Source of the DNA: Actinoallomurus bryophytorum
Lineage (GTDB): Bacteria > Actinomycetota > Actinomycetes > Streptosporangiales > Streptosporangiaceae
Reading direction: 5' to 3'
Length of the DNA stretch: 64,000 bases
Assembly: GCF_006716425.1 (NCBI RefSeq)
Contig: NZ_VFOZ01000001.1
Location: 5,394,001 to 5,458,000 of the forward strand
Shown here: piece by piece, positions 24,511 to 35,468 of the stretch
Layout: each line of letters begins with the position of its first letter
How positions within the stretch are numbered: position 1 is the first letter of the stretch
Translations under genes and position numbers: made by a program
The notes under the pieces: model-generated
Told to the model about the DNA's origin: nothing
Databases searched by the model: none
What the model saw: the letters and a program-made list of their open reading frames with translations, nothing else

Positions 24511-25425
24511 CCCCCACGAACGCCCAACGGACGGCGGACGCTTTCGCATGACCGGCAACCGCCGCCCTCGACGTGCCAGGCGTGGTACCGCGGCTTGCGG
24601 GGCGGCAAGGCGGTGTGCCCCACGTGGCTGTGCTGGGGCCGGTGTCGTCGGCGCGGGTGGGTTCGCCGGTCGCGGGACCGTCCGCTGCGGGCTCGGTTCT
24701 CGGCATGGACACTTCGGCCTTCTGCACCGGTTGGCGTATGGGATAGCACGCGGGTTAGCGCGGCCTGTGGGGTAGCACGATTCGCAGGGTGGCGCGGTTT
24801 GCGAAGGCCGGGGCGTGGAGGTGGCGAGATCGCGGGGCCGAAGTGGCGGTGTCCAGAAGGCCGCAGTTTGTGGGGTGGCCTCACGGGTAGCGCGGCCCGC
24901 GAGGTGGCGCGCTTTGTGCGGTGCTGATTTTGAGGCGAGTTGGCGCGGCCTGTGGGGTAGCGCGGCCTACGAGGCGGCGCGATCTGTAGCCAGCACGGCT
25001 TGTGGCGTGGCCTACCGAGTGCCGAGTGCGCAAAGGACATGCGGCCGCGGCCGATCATTCACCCCCCCCGCGACCTCGCGGCCTGATTTCTCGTGCGCGG
25101 CATTCTCGTGCGTGATGGCTCTCGTGTGTGAGCGTCTCGTCGCGATGCCGTAGTGCGTGACGTCTCGCGATCTCCCTCGTACGTGACCGGCCCTCGTGCG
25201 TGGCGGCTCCGATACGTGACCGGCGTTCCCGGCGGTCTAGCGGTTCGCCGCCGGTGTAGAGCCGAGCGCCGTCGATCCAAACCGAGGCACCGCCACCCAC
25301 CAGCCCCACCCCCGAAAGAGAGCTGCCCCCGGCGCGAGAGGCGGGTTGACGACACCCGGCTGGCCGGTTGTGGAACGCGGGCGGGACAACCGCCCAGGCC
25401 GGTAAGTGCACCATCTCGGAGGCCA
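24511..25425. other. Intergenic region with two kinds of degenerate tandem repeat
   Basis: No gene is supported. Between about 24745 and 25000 variants of GTGGCGCGGCCTGTGGGGTAGC recur many times at irregular spacing (GCGCGGCCTGTGGGGTAGC is exact at about 24757 and 24943). Between about 25085 and 25230 variants of CTCGTGCGTGACGG recur. Both are decayed repeats of different units. Confidence 0.6.
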
Positions 25426-25438
25426 TAGGCTTGTGGAC
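25426..25438 (+). promoter_or_regulatory. Probable -10 box for a leaderless ettA mRNA
   Basis: TAGGCT (25426-25431) fits the TANNNT actinobacterial -10 consensus, and the conserved ATG of ettA begins exactly 7 bases later. GGAGG at 25418-25422 is 16 bases from the ATG, too far to act as its ribosome binding site. Confidence 0.5.
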
Positions 25439-27139
<1,701 letters not shown>

Positions 27140-27175
27140 CCCGTACGGGCAGTGGCCGCACCGACGCCCGGCGCG

Positions 27176-27280
27176 ACCACTGCCCCAAACGGCCCAGCCC
27201 GACCACTGCGCCAAGCGGCCCAGCCCGGTCACTGTCCCAAGCGGCCCAGCCCGGTCACTGCCCCAAGCGGCCCATGCCCG
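27176..27280. repeat. 26-bp tandem repeat, four copies
   Basis: The unit ACCACTGCCCCAAACGGCCC plus AGCCCG occurs four times (27176, 27202, 27228, 27254) with one to three changes per copy, the last one base longer. It lies 36 bases after ettA and is non-coding. Confidence 0.9.
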
Positions 27281-27448
27281 GCCGGCGACCGGCCTCACAG
27301 GCTCCGGTCAACAGGTCGGCCCCCGGCAGAGGCCAGGACAGGGAAGCAGCGCCACGCCCGGCGCTGAGCGACGGCACCCGCCGTCCCCCGGACGCCGAGG
27401 GACCGGAAGACTGGGCGCGACCGGTACGCCTCATGAGACAGGTGACAA

Positions 27449-27886
27449 ATGGTTCAGCCAGCCCTCGGCGCCGACCGGCTCGGCGAGAGTCGTCGGCATG
27501 TCCACGAATTCCACGTGCGCTTCGGCGATATCGACGTCCTCGGGCACGTGAACAACTGCCGCTACCTGACCTACCTGGAAGACGCGCGGATCGCGATGTT
27601 CCGCCTGGACCCCCAGCGTGAGGGACGCGAGCCGCTGCACGGTCTCGTCGTGGCCCGCCACGAGATCGACTACCGCCGGCCGCTGCTGTTCGGGCCCGAC
27701 CTCGTACGCGTGGAGACCTGGGTGACCGAACTGCGCGCCGGGTCCTTCTCCGTGGCGTACGAGGTCCGGGACGACGAGCACGTCTACGTACGTGCCTCCT
27801 CGGTCATCGTCGCGTACGACCTCGAGAAGACCCGCGCCCGGAGGTTCAGGGACGACGAGCTCGCCTTCCTGCGCGAATACCAGTAG
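27449..27886 (+). CDS. Acyl-CoA thioesterase, 4HBT hotdog family
   Basis: The 145-aa protein has the hotdog-fold signature FGDIDVLGHVNNCRYLTYLEDAR, with the catalytic Asp of the 4-hydroxybenzoyl-CoA thioesterase group, followed by the strands EIDYRRPLLFG and SFSVAYEVRD. It should hydrolyse acyl-CoA thioesters in the cytoplasm; chain length cannot be told. The start ATG has AGGTGA just upstream. A start at GTG 27503 (VHEFHVRFG) is a shorter alternative. It stands alone between ettA and the secreted peptidase. Confidence 0.9.
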   Translation: MVQPALGADRLGESRRHVHEFHVRFGDIDVLGHVNNCRYLTYLEDARIAMFRLDPQREGREPLHGLVVARHEIDYRRPLLFGPDLVRVETWVTELRAGSFSVAYEVRDDEHVYVRASSVIVAYDLEKTRARRFRDDELAFLREYQ

Positions 27887-27971
27887 AACCTGACTCGCTG
27901 TCAGTTAGACCGGCGACAGTTCTGTAACGAACCCTCGCGGAAGATCCCTTTTTAGCACTCAATACCCGTAA

Positions 27972-27996
27972 TGTCGCGCCTGCCATTGGCGCGACA
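27972..27996 (+). promoter_or_regulatory. Perfect 9-bp inverted repeat in the peptidase leader
   Basis: TGTCGCGCC (27972-27980) and GGCGCGACA (27988-27996) are exact complements around a 7-base loop, and the ribosome binding site AAAGGGG begins two bases later. It could be a 5'-UTR stem controlling translation or a repressor operator. No T-run follows, so it is not an evident attenuator. Confidence 0.6.
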
Positions 27997-28009
27997 CAAA
28001 GGGGTGAGA

Positions 28010-29419
28010 ATGCGTAAGGTCTCACGAGGGGTGCTGGCCGTGCTGCTCGCGGCGGGCCTCAGCGGCGTCTCGGGTACCGCGCACGCGGCGCCGAGCCGGG
28101 CCGATGAGGACGTGGCGGCCAGGCTGAAGGCGATTCCCGGCATGACCGTGGAGGAGAAGACTTCCACCCTGACGGGCTACCGCTGGTTCTGGCTGAACTA
28201 CCGCCAGCCGGTCGACCACCGGAACCCGAGCAAGGGCTGGTTCGAGCAGCGCGTCCTGCTCGAGCACAAGTCCGACGACCGGCCCATGGTCCTCTACACG
28301 AGCGGCTACAACACGCCCGAGACGATGTTCCTGTCCGAGCCGACCGGGCTCGTGGACGGCAACCAGATCTCCGTGGAGTACCGCTACTTCACGCCGTCGA
28401 TCCCGCAGCCGACGGTGTGGAGCAAGGACAACATCTGGCAGGCGGCCACCGACGAGCACGATCTCATCAAGGCGCTCAAGACGATCTACCACGGCAAGTG
28501 GATCTCCACCGGGGCGAGCAAGGGCGGTATGACCGCCACGTACCACAAGCGCTTCTACCCGGGTGACGTCGACGGCACGGTGGCCTACGTCGCGCCGAAC
28601 GATGTGAACAACAAGGACGACAGCGCGTACGACAAGTTCTTCAAGACGGTCGGCACCGACCCGAAGTGCCGCGCCGACCTGCAGAACCTCCAGCGCGAGA
28701 TGCTCAAGCGCCGCCCCGAGATGGAGGCGCGGATGACCGCCGCCGCCCAGGAGGCCGGCTACACCTGGAAGATCATCAAGTCCGTCGACCAGGCCTTCGA
28801 GAACTCGGTGATGGACTTCGAGTGGGCGTTCTGGCAGTACCACCTGCAGTCGGAGTGCCCGGGAGTCCCGCCCACCACGGCCTCCACGGATGAGATCTAC
28901 AACTTCTTCGACGAGATCTCCGGCGCGCTGACCTACACCGACCAGGGCCTCGAGCCCTACATCCCGTACTACTACCAGGCGGGCACCCAGCTCGGCTGGC
29001 CGTCACCGCAGTTCAAGTACCTGCACCCGCTGCTGCGCTGGGAGAGCACCTACCAGCCGCGGACGTACGTGCCGAGCGACATCCCGATGAAGTTCGACCC
29101 GAAGGCCATGTCCGATGTCGACCACTGGGTACGCACCAGCGCGACGCACATGGCGTTCATCTACGGTCAGAACGACCCGTGGGGTGCCGAGGCGTTCCGT
29201 GTCGGTCCGGGCGCACGTGACTCGAAGGTCTATGTGTCACCGGGCCAGAACCACAGCTCCCACCTGATCGCGACCCTTCCGGCCGCGCAGAAGGCGGAGG
29301 TCACGGCCGACCTGCTCCGTTGGGCCGGCGTGAAGGCGACTCCTCAGCAGCAGGCCAGGTCGCTGGTCGGCCCCCAGGTCACCGAGGACCCCGTACTGGC
29401 TCAGCACCCGCGCCTGTAA
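28010..29419 (+). CDS. Secreted tripeptidyl aminopeptidase, peptidase S37 (PS-10) family
   Basis: The 469-aa precursor starts MRKVSRGVLAVLLAAGLSG and has a signal peptide cut near AHA-AP. The mature enzyme is an alpha/beta-hydrolase serine peptidase: nucleophile in GASKGGMTATYHKRF, Asp in YGQNDPWG, His in GQNHSSHL. These blocks match the streptomycete PS-10/S37 group, which removes tri- or tetrapeptides from secreted protein digests. ATG 28010 carries AAAGGGGTGAG immediately upstream; an in-frame ATG at 27971 precedes the leader hairpin and is unlikely. A strong terminator follows 17 bases after the stop. Confidence 0.9.
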   Translation: MRKVSRGVLAVLLAAGLSGVSGTAHAAPSRADEDVAARLKAIPGMTVEEKTSTLTGYRWFWLNYRQPVDHRNPSKGWFEQRVLLEHKSDDRPMVLYTSGYNTPETMFLSEPTGLVDGNQISVEYRYFTPSIPQPTVWSKDNIWQAATDEHDLIKALKTIYHGKWISTGASKGGMTATYHKRFYPGDVDGTVAYVAPNDVNNKDDSAYDKFFKTVGTDPKCRADLQNLQREMLKRRPEMEARMTAAAQEAGYTWKIIKSVDQAFENSVMDFEWAFWQYHLQSECPGVPPTTASTDEIYNFFDEISGALTYTDQGLEPYIPYYYQAGTQLGWPSPQFKYLHPLLRWESTYQPRTYVPSDIPMKFDPKAMSDVDHWVRTSATHMAFIYGQNDPWGAEAFRVGPGARDSKVYVSPGQNHSSHLIATLPAAQKAEVTADLLRWAGVKATPQQQARSLVGPQVTEDPVLAQHPRL

Positions 29420-29435
29420 CCGCGTCAAAGCGACG

Positions 29436-29470
29436 GAAGGCCCTCGCCGGCAAGCGCGGCGAGGGCCTTC
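29436..29470 (+). terminator. Intrinsic terminator after the S37 peptidase
   Basis: A perfect 13-bp stem (29436-29448 with 29458-29470) closes a 9-base loop; TTCGTG follows rather than a long T-run. Confidence 0.85.
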
Positions 29471-29505
29471 TTCGTGCCCAAGAGATGTCCCAATATATGA
29501 GACGT

Positions 29506-29511
29506 TAGTAT
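29506..29511 (+). promoter_or_regulatory. -10 box of a probably leaderless MFS mRNA
   Basis: TAGTAT lies six bases before the ATG of the transporter, with no ribosome binding site between. The A/T-rich GTCCCAATATATGAGAC just upstream is an imperfect palindrome and may be a GntR-type operator; that part is conjecture. Confidence 0.5.
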
Positions 29512-29517
29512 CACATC

Positions 29518-30699
29518 ATGAGCAGGCGGTGGTTGATCCTCATTGTCGGGCTGTTCGCGATGATCGCCGGATGCGCGTACCAGTACGGTCTGCCCTATCT
29601 GATCCCGGCGCTCCGGGCGGACAACGGCCTGTCGCTCCGTGAGGCGGCGATCGTGATCTCCTGCCCGGTCGCCGGGCTCCTGGTCGCCCTGACCCTGTGG
29701 GGCATCGCCGCCGACCGCTGGGGCGAACGGATCATCCTGTGCACCGGCCTGTCCATCGCCGGGCTCGCCCTGCTCGCCGCGACGAGGACGTCGGGCACCG
29801 CACAACTCGGCGCCTGCTTCTTCGTCGCCGGAGCCGGGGGCGCCTCCATCCACGCCGCCAGCGGGCGGCTGATCCTCGGCTGGTTCGCGGCACATGAGCG
29901 CGGGCTGGCGATGGGCGTACGCCAGACCGGGCAACCGCTCGGAGTCGGCCTCGCCGCACTCACGCTGCCACCGCTCGCCGAGCGCGCCGGCCTCGACGGC
30001 GGCCTGTACCTGCTGGCCGGCTGCTGCCTGGGTGCCGCGCTGCTCGTGGGCCTGCTCGTACGCGACCCGGAACGCGCCGGGACCGGCCAGGAGCACCGCG
30101 CCGGATCCCCGTACCGCACGCCGGTCCTGTGGCGTATCCACGCGGCCAGCGCGCTGCTGGTGGTGCCGCAGTTCGCGGTCTCGGCCTTCGCCCTCGTCTA
30201 CCTCGTCGACGCACGCGGCTGGGACGCCGCGACCGCGGGCCGGGTCCTGGCGGTGACGCAGGTCGGCGGCGCGGTCGCTCGGCTGGCCGTCGGCCACTGG
30301 TCGGACCGCGCGGGGAGCCGCGTACGGCCGATGCGTACGCTCGCCCTCACCATCGGGCTCGTCATGGCCGTCCTCGCCGCCGGAGCACTGTCGGGCCGCG
30401 GGCTCGCGACGGTGGCGCTGCTCGCCGCGGCGGTCATCACGGTGACCACGAACGGGCTCGCCTTCACCGCCGTGGCGGAGTACGCCGGGCGCTCCTGGGC
30501 CGGACGCGCGCTGGGCATCCAGAACACCGGGCAGAACCTCCTGGCCGCCGCGACCCCGCCGGCGCTCGGCGCGCTCGTCACCGGGGCGACGTACGGCACC
30601 GCGTTCGCCGCGGTCGTGGTGTTTCCCCTGGCCGCCGCCGCGTTGATCCCCGCGCACCTCGGCACCGGGCACCCGGACGAGGTCAGCCCATCTGATTGA
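29518..30699 (+). CDS. Major facilitator superfamily transporter
   Basis: The 393-aa protein has about 12 hydrophobic segments, the loop 2-3 motif [10 protein letters not shown], and the [13 protein letters not shown] segment typical of MFS permeases of the nitrate/cyanate/monocarboxylate-like groups. Substrate not predictable. The ATG follows directly on the TAGTAT box. The 3' end overlaps the convergent globin gene by 17 bases. Confidence 0.87.
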   Translation: MSRRWLILIVGLFAMIAGCAYQYGLPYLIPALRADNGLSLREAAIVISCPVAGLLVALTLWGIAADRWGERIILCTGLSIAGLALLAATRTSGTAQLGACFFVAGAGGASIHAASGRLILGWFAAHERGLAMGVRQTGQPLGVGLAALTLPPLAERAGLDGGLYLLAGCCLGAALLVGLLVRDPERAGTGQEHRAGSPYRTPVLWRIHAASALLVVPQFAVSAFALVYLVDARGWDAATAGRVLAVTQVGGAVARLAVGHWSDRAGSRVRPMRTLALTIGLVMAVLAAGALSGRGLATVALLAAAVITVTTNGLAFTAVAEYAGRSWAGRALGIQNTGQNLLAAATPPALGALVTGATYGTAFAAVVVFPLAAAALIPAHLGTGHPDEVSPSD

Positions 30700-31066
30700 T
30701 CATGCTTCGCGCGGCCATGACGAGGTAGTCCCACAGCATCTTGTCCAACTGCTCCGAAAGCCCGAGCTCGTCGACCGCGGTACGCATGTGGGTCAGCCAC
30801 GCGTCATGCTCGCGTTCGCCGATCGCGAACGGCGCGTGCCGCATCCGCAGCCGCGGGTGGCCGCGATTTTCGCTGTACGTGCGCGGCCCACCCCAGTACT
30901 GGATGAGGAAGAGCCGCAGCCGCTCCTCGGCGGGCCCGAGATCCTCTTCGGGGTAGAGAGGGCGGAGCACCGGGTCGGCCGCGACGCCCTCGTAGAAGGT
31001 GTGGACGAGCCGGCGGAAGGTGGGCTCGCCGCCGACCGCCTCGAAGAACGTGACTTCTTGTGCCAT
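30683..31066 (-). CDS. glbO: Group II truncated haemoglobin (trHbO/GlbO-like)
   Basis: The 127-aa protein matches the 2/2 globin fold: [23 protein letters not shown] with Tyr at B10, [37 protein letters not shown] with the proximal His, and DAWLTHM with Trp at G8 typical of group II. It probably handles O2, NO or peroxide chemistry in the cytoplasm, possibly near the membrane. ATG 31066 is 13 bases after the mscS stop, so the two form an operon. Confidence 0.92.
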   Translation of the reverse strand: MAQEVTFFEAVGGEPTFRRLVHTFYEGVAADPVLRPLYPEEDLGPAEERLRLFLIQYWGGPRTYSENRGHPRLRMRHAPFAIGEREHDAWLTHMRTAVDELGLSEQLDKMLWDYLVMAARSMINQMG

Positions 31067-31079
31067 GGCGTGGTCCACC

Positions 31080-32102
31080 CTATGCGGCGGACGTGTCCTC
31101 CTTGAAAGTGGCCACGTTGACGCCCGCGGCGTCGAATGCCTTCTTGACGCGTTCACGCAGCTCACGCGCCGTGTCGGCCTGCCGGCCGGGAGCCGTCTTG
31201 CAGACGACGCGTACGACGATCGCCTCACCCGAGAGCGCCTGTACGCCCCATACGGTCGGGTCCTCGATGATGACCTCGTCCCAGGGCGGATCGACGGCCA
31301 TCCGGCCGGCGGTCTCGGACAGGATCGTCCGCACCTTGTCGAGGTCGGCGTCGTACTCCACGGGCACGTCGAGCACCACGCGGGCCCAGTTCTGAGACTC
31401 GTTGCCGACCCGCTTGATCTCACCGTTCGGGACGTACCAGACCACGCCGTTGACATCGCGCACCCGGGTCGTGCGCAGCGTCACCGCCTCGACCGTCCCT
31501 TTCGCCTCGCCCAGGTTGACCACGTCGCCCACGCCGTACTGGTCCTCCAGCAGCATGAAGATGCCGGTGAGGAAGTCCTTGACGACGCTCTGCGCGCCGA
31601 AGGCGACCGCGACACCGATGATGCTCGCGCTGGCGAGGAACGGTGTGAGGTCCAGGCCGATGTAGCCGAGCACGGTGATGGAGGCGGTGCCGAGGATGAT
31701 GATCGAGGCGATGCTGCGCAGCACCGACCCCATCGTCTCGGCGCGCTGCCTGCGGCGTTCGCTGACCAGGACGGGACTGCCGTCGAAGATCGTCCGCGTA
31801 CGCTCGCGGATGCGCTCGGACATCGTGCCCTCGGCCATCCGCAGGGTGATGCGGGTGATCGTCCGGTTGACGACGCGGCGCAGCAGCAGCGCGATGGCGA
31901 CGCAGAGAATGATCTTCAGCGCGAGGGTGATCGGACTTTCGCCGTCCAGCCATTCGCTGTAGGTGCGGGTGACGCCGCCGTTGTGGCTGAAGTTCCAGGT
32001 CAGCTTGCATCCCATGCTGACCGGGACCTGGCAGTAGTCCACCGCCTTCCCTTTGTCCGCCATGAATGGGAGGACAGAGGCAACAGTGGAGAACGCGAGC
32101 AC
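31080..32102 (-). CDS. MscS-family small-conductance mechanosensitive channel
   Basis: The 340-aa protein has two or three membrane helices ([35 protein letters not shown]), the pore helix [20 protein letters not shown], and the cytoplasmic beta domain with [12 protein letters not shown] and VPNGEI. It opens on membrane tension. GTG 32102 has GGGGAGGG 8 bases upstream and is preferred over ATG 32063, which has none. The N-terminal loop holds two Cys ([12 protein letters not shown]) before the second helix. The globin gene follows in the same operon. Confidence 0.9.
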   Translation of the reverse strand: MLAFSTVASVLPFMADKGKAVDYCQVPVSMGCKLTWNFSHNGGVTRTYSEWLDGESPITLALKIILCVAIALLLRRVVNRTITRITLRMAEGTMSERIRERTRTIFDGSPVLVSERRRQRAETMGSVLRSIASIIILGTASITVLGYIGLDLTPFLASASIIGVAVAFGAQSVVKDFLTGIFMLLEDQYGVGDVVNLGEAKGTVEAVTLRTTRVRDVNGVVWYVPNGEIKRVGNESQNWARVVLDVPVEYDADLDKVRTILSETAGRMAVDPPWDEVIIEDPTVWGVQALSGEAIVVRVVCKTAPGRQADTARELRERVKKAFDAAGVNVATFKEDTSAA

Positions 32103-32694
32103 AGAGAAAACCCTCCCCGACGGCCCCGCCCACGAGGCCGCGTAGCCGGTAAGCCAGACACCGATGGTAGGCGAACGGTGAGACGGCGGCGTCCATATCG
32201 GGTGTGCGCTCCGCCACCATGATCATGTCTTGGACGGGAGCAGATGGGGTGAATGACCTGGTCAGGCGGTCGGCGGCGAGCGGGACGTGGTGGCCACGCT
32301 CAGCGGACGATCCGACCCGCCGGCCCCACGGCGCCTGCCCGGGGGGCGTCCTTCGGAACCCCGATGCCGGGATCCCCGGCGGAGGTCCTGACCAGCCGTC
32401 GTCGCGTAGGCCGCGTGGCTGACGAATCCGGTTCTCGGCGAGGCGCCGGGCAGCGGAACCTCGGACATGCCTCTTGCGGCGCCGGCCGGGCCGGCGATCG
32501 TACGAGGGCCCCGCGGGACCGGTCAGTCCGCGCCACCGGTCGCGGTCCCGCGGGACGCTCACCCCCTGGAACCTGTTCCATGAGCCCGCCGCCCACTGCG
32601 CGGCGCCCAGTCGCGCCGCCCCCGTCGCCGGCCGGACAGGCCGGCTCCGCGCGAAGTGACGCCGCTGGGTACGGACAGGCTCGTGAGACAGGCG
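32103..32694. other. Intergenic region, no gene supported
   Basis: Open frames on both strands are GC-biased shadows without family features. The mscS promoter must lie in its left part (on the reverse strand), but no clear -10/-35 pair stands out. Confidence 0.5.
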
Positions 32695-32985
32695 CTAGTC
32701 GCGGTGCGCCTCCAGGACGCGTGCCACCTTGACGGCCGCACCGCATGGATCATCGACGGCGTGCATCGGCTCACCCCAGGACCACCAGAAGTACCAGGGG
32801 GGTTGATCGGTGCCGCCGGGCGCGGGCGCGCACATGACGTTCTCCGAAAGGCTCGCCGCCTCCGGGTTGACGACCCTGCAGAAGGCCGGTCCAGAACGGG
32901 AACGGACCACCCTTGCGACCAGACCGCGCTCGCATAACTCGCGAACGAGGCCTTCGAGGTATCCAACCCGGCGTTCATCCGGCAT
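32695..32985 (-). CDS. Small conserved hypothetical protein next to an XRE regulator
   Basis: The 96-aa protein begins MPDERRVGYLEGLVRELC and continues LVARVVRSRSGPAFCRVVNP, then APAPGGTDQPPWYFWWSWGEP near the end. I do not know a function. ATG 32985 is supported by AAAGGGGAG 9 bases upstream; a longer frame to 33045 has no such site. It is divergent from the XRE/TPR regulator, a layout seen for small actinomycete proteins paired with XRE regulators. No membrane segment or signal peptide is seen. Confidence 0.75.
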   Translation of the reverse strand: MPDERRVGYLEGLVRELCERGLVARVVRSRSGPAFCRVVNPEAASLSENVMCAPAPGGTDQPPWYFWWSWGEPMHAVDDPCGAAVKVARVLEAHRD

Positions 32986-33292
32986 CTCGGATGACTCCCC
33001 TTTCACGCTTCGGACGCGATCGACTACGCGCTGCGAGAATCGCAAGGCCGTGGGGCATGGTCAAGAGCATCCCGAAGGCACGCGGACCACAATCGCCCGA
33101 CGCGGGAGGAGGTTTCTCATTCGGCGCATGAGGAACCTCTGCTCCGGTGGGTGCCGGGAAGTTAATCTCGTGGTGTTTCCGGGCAATCTGGTTGGCGTAC
33201 GGCGACACCAGGGTTACGCTGCGTACGCAAGTGTCTCCCCTGAGCCATAATCGCAGCGCCGGTCGGCTCCTTCCCCCCTGAGGAGGCCGGAA

Positions 33293-34924
33293 ATGCCAGA
33301 CGTCGCGGATACCGAGCCGCCACGTAAAGAAGCGGATCTCGCCCGGTCCATCCGAGCTCGCGGGCTGGCCCTCGGACACGCACCACCACAGATCGCCAGG
33401 GCCATCCACGACGGATGCGCGCCGATCCACGGCACGAGCCGGATCAAGGCACATCGTCTCGCGCACGGCATCGCGCTCTCCGACGTCGTCGCGCAGGTCA
33501 GAGCGTTATACGAGCTGGACGGACGGCCAAGGCCCAAGCTCGGCGAGACCCTGCTGTCCGCGTACGAGAGCGGCTACAAGCGGCCCGGCCCGGCCTACCT
33601 CCATGACCTTTGCCGGGTCTACCGCGTCGAGCCGACCGACCTCGGATTACCGGGGCCCTGTGTCTGCGGACGCTCCCACTCTCCGCCTTCGGACGGCGCC
33701 CTCGGCGTCCAGTCCTCCCGCGAGCCCGACATCGTGCTCAGGCCCGGGTCCTTGATGATCGACAACGATCCGATACGACAACCGTTCTCCGCACCGCACA
33801 TCTCCGGGGTCCAGTACCGCGCCGAGGACTCCCGTGGCGGACGCGGGGAGGAGGAGGAGACAGTGCTTCGGCGAACCCTTCTGCAACTTCTGGCCGGGGC
33901 GGGCGTGGCGCTCGATGGCCAGATCCTGGGCGCGGTGGACGGCGTCCGCCGCAAGATGGACGACACGCTGGTCAACGCCTCGGTCTCGCCGACCATGCTC
34001 GACCAGTGGGAGGAGACCGCGCTCGGGTACGGCAAGCAGTACACCTCGACACCGCCGCTCCGCCTGATGTGCGACGTGCTGCTCGACTTCAGCGAGGTAC
34101 GCCGCATGTGCGAGCAGCGACAACCGATCGAGCTGCAAGAACGCCTGTGCCGGCTGGCCGCCCAGCTCTCCGGGCTCGCCGGCGCCATCATGATCAACCT
34201 CGGCGACCACCGCCTGTCCCGCTCCTTCTTCCGTACGGCACGCACCGCCGCCGACGAGACCGGCGACCGCGGCCTGAGGTCGTGGGTGAGCGTGCGGGAG
34301 GCGCTCGTGCCGATGTACTACGGCGACCCGCGCGAGTCCCTGCACCTGGCCCGGCGCGCACAGGACCTCGCCGGCCGTACGCCCAGCGCCGCCGCCGCGA
34401 TGGCCCCGATCGTGGAGGCCCGCGCCCTCGGCATGCTGGTCAAGCGCGGCCGCGGAGACGCCGCCGGCAGCGCCAAACGGGCGATCGCCCGGGGCCAGGC
34501 GGTCTTCGGCCAGCTCGGCAGGGACCAGGTGGCCGACACGGCGTTCGGCTACACCGAGCGGCAGCTCGCCTTCCACATCGGGGACACCTACACCAACCTG
34601 GGCGACCACACCCACGCCGAGGAGTCACTGCGCCGCGCCCTGACGCTCTACCCGGCCAGTGCCGAGCTCGACCGCACCCTCATCTGGCTGAACCGCGCCT
34701 CGTGCCGGCTGCAGAAGGGCGAACCCGAAGAGGCCCTGCGCGCCGCACAGGACAGCGTGCTCGCCCTGTCGCCCGGCCAGTTCACCGACATCATCGCCCA
34801 GCGCGCCCGCCAGCTCGTCGGCGCCGCCGTCGCACAGTACGGCGAGATCAACGCGGCCAAGGAGTTCCGCGAGGTCCTGGCCACACCGGCGAGGGTCGTC
34901 TCCTCCGACGAGAAGCAGACCTGA
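33293..34924 (+). CDS. XRE-family helix-turn-helix regulator with TPR-like domain
   Basis: The 543-aa protein starts with a helical region (ARSIRARGLALGHAPPQIARAIHDG) and then an HTH/XRE-like region with KLGETLLSAYESGYKRPGPAYLHDLCRVY. The C-terminal two thirds are helical repeats of TPR type (SLHLARRAQDLAG, AFHIGDTYTNLGDHTHAEESLRRAL, RLQKGEPEEALRAAQDSV). Such proteins are large cytoplasmic transcription regulators of actinomycetes, and the TPR part may bind a peptide or partner. GAGG lies just before the ATG. A GNAT gene follows 4 bases after the stop, so both are one operon. Confidence 0.87.
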   Translation: MPDVADTEPPRKEADLARSIRARGLALGHAPPQIARAIHDGCAPIHGTSRIKAHRLAHGIALSDVVAQVRALYELDGRPRPKLGETLLSAYESGYKRPGPAYLHDLCRVYRVEPTDLGLPGPCVCGRSHSPPSDGALGVQSSREPDIVLRPGSLMIDNDPIRQPFSAPHISGVQYRAEDSRGGRGEEEETVLRRTLLQLLAGAGVALDGQILGAVDGVRRKMDDTLVNASVSPTMLDQWEETALGYGKQYTSTPPLRLMCDVLLDFSEVRRMCEQRQPIELQERLCRLAAQLSGLAGAIMINLGDHRLSRSFFRTARTAADETGDRGLRSWVSVREALVPMYYGDPRESLHLARRAQDLAGRTPSAAAAMAPIVEARALGMLVKRGRGDAAGSAKRAIARGQAVFGQLGRDQVADTAFGYTERQLAFHIGDTYTNLGDHTHAEESLRRALTLYPASAELDRTLIWLNRASCRLQKGEPEEALRAAQDSVLALSPGQFTDIIAQRARQLVGAAVAQYGEINAAKEFREVLATPARVVSSDEKQT

Positions 34925-34928
34925 CCCC

Positions 34929-35468
34929 GTGGCCCGCGTGCTCGGCGCCGCCGCCGCTCCCCAGCGGCGGCGCAAGAACCCGCCGCTCTGGACCTTCTCC
35001 GCTCTGCGCATCCGCAGATACGTCTCCGAGGACCACGCACCGGTGTTCGCCCTCCACCAGGAATGCCTGGCCCAGGTCGGCCTGCGCCCAGGCGACGGCG
35101 TGTACTACGACGACGACTTCGCCCGGGTGGAGGAGATCTATCTCCACGCGGGCGGCGAGTTCCTGGTAGGCGAGGTCCAGGGCACCGTCGCCGCGATCGG
35201 CGGCCTCCGGCGCGTGGACCCCGGCACCGCCGAGATGGTGCGCCTGCGAGTCCGCCCTGACCAGCAGGGCCAGGGGTACGGCGCCGCCATCGTCACCGTG
35301 CTGGAAGAACGCGCGATCGAACTCGGCTACCGAACCCTCCAGGCCGACACGACGGTGAAACAGCCGGTGGCGCTGGAGCTGTACCGCTCCTCGGACTGGC
35401 AGGAGATCAACCGCAAGGTCACCGGCACCACCGTCACCGTCTACTTCGAAAAACACCTCACCGGCTGA
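34929..35468 (+). CDS. GNAT-family N-acetyltransferase
   Basis: The 179-aa protein has a standard GNAT core: RIRRYVSEDHAPVFALHQ, strand VAAIGGLRRVDPGTAEMVRLRV, acetyl-CoA loop DQQGQGYGAAIV, and the C-terminal ALELYRSSDW segment. A basic 20-residue extension precedes it. GTG 34929 follows the XRE stop by four bases. Substrate unknown; the operon link suggests the regulator controls it or acts with it. Confidence 0.87.
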   Translation: MARVLGAAAAPQRRRKNPPLWTFSALRIRRYVSEDHAPVFALHQECLAQVGLRPGDGVYYDDDFARVEEIYLHAGGEFLVGEVQGTVAAIGGLRRVDPGTAEMVRLRVRPDQQGQGYGAAIVTVLEERAIELGYRTLQADTTVKQPVALELYRSSDWQEINRKVTGTTVTVYFEKHLTG

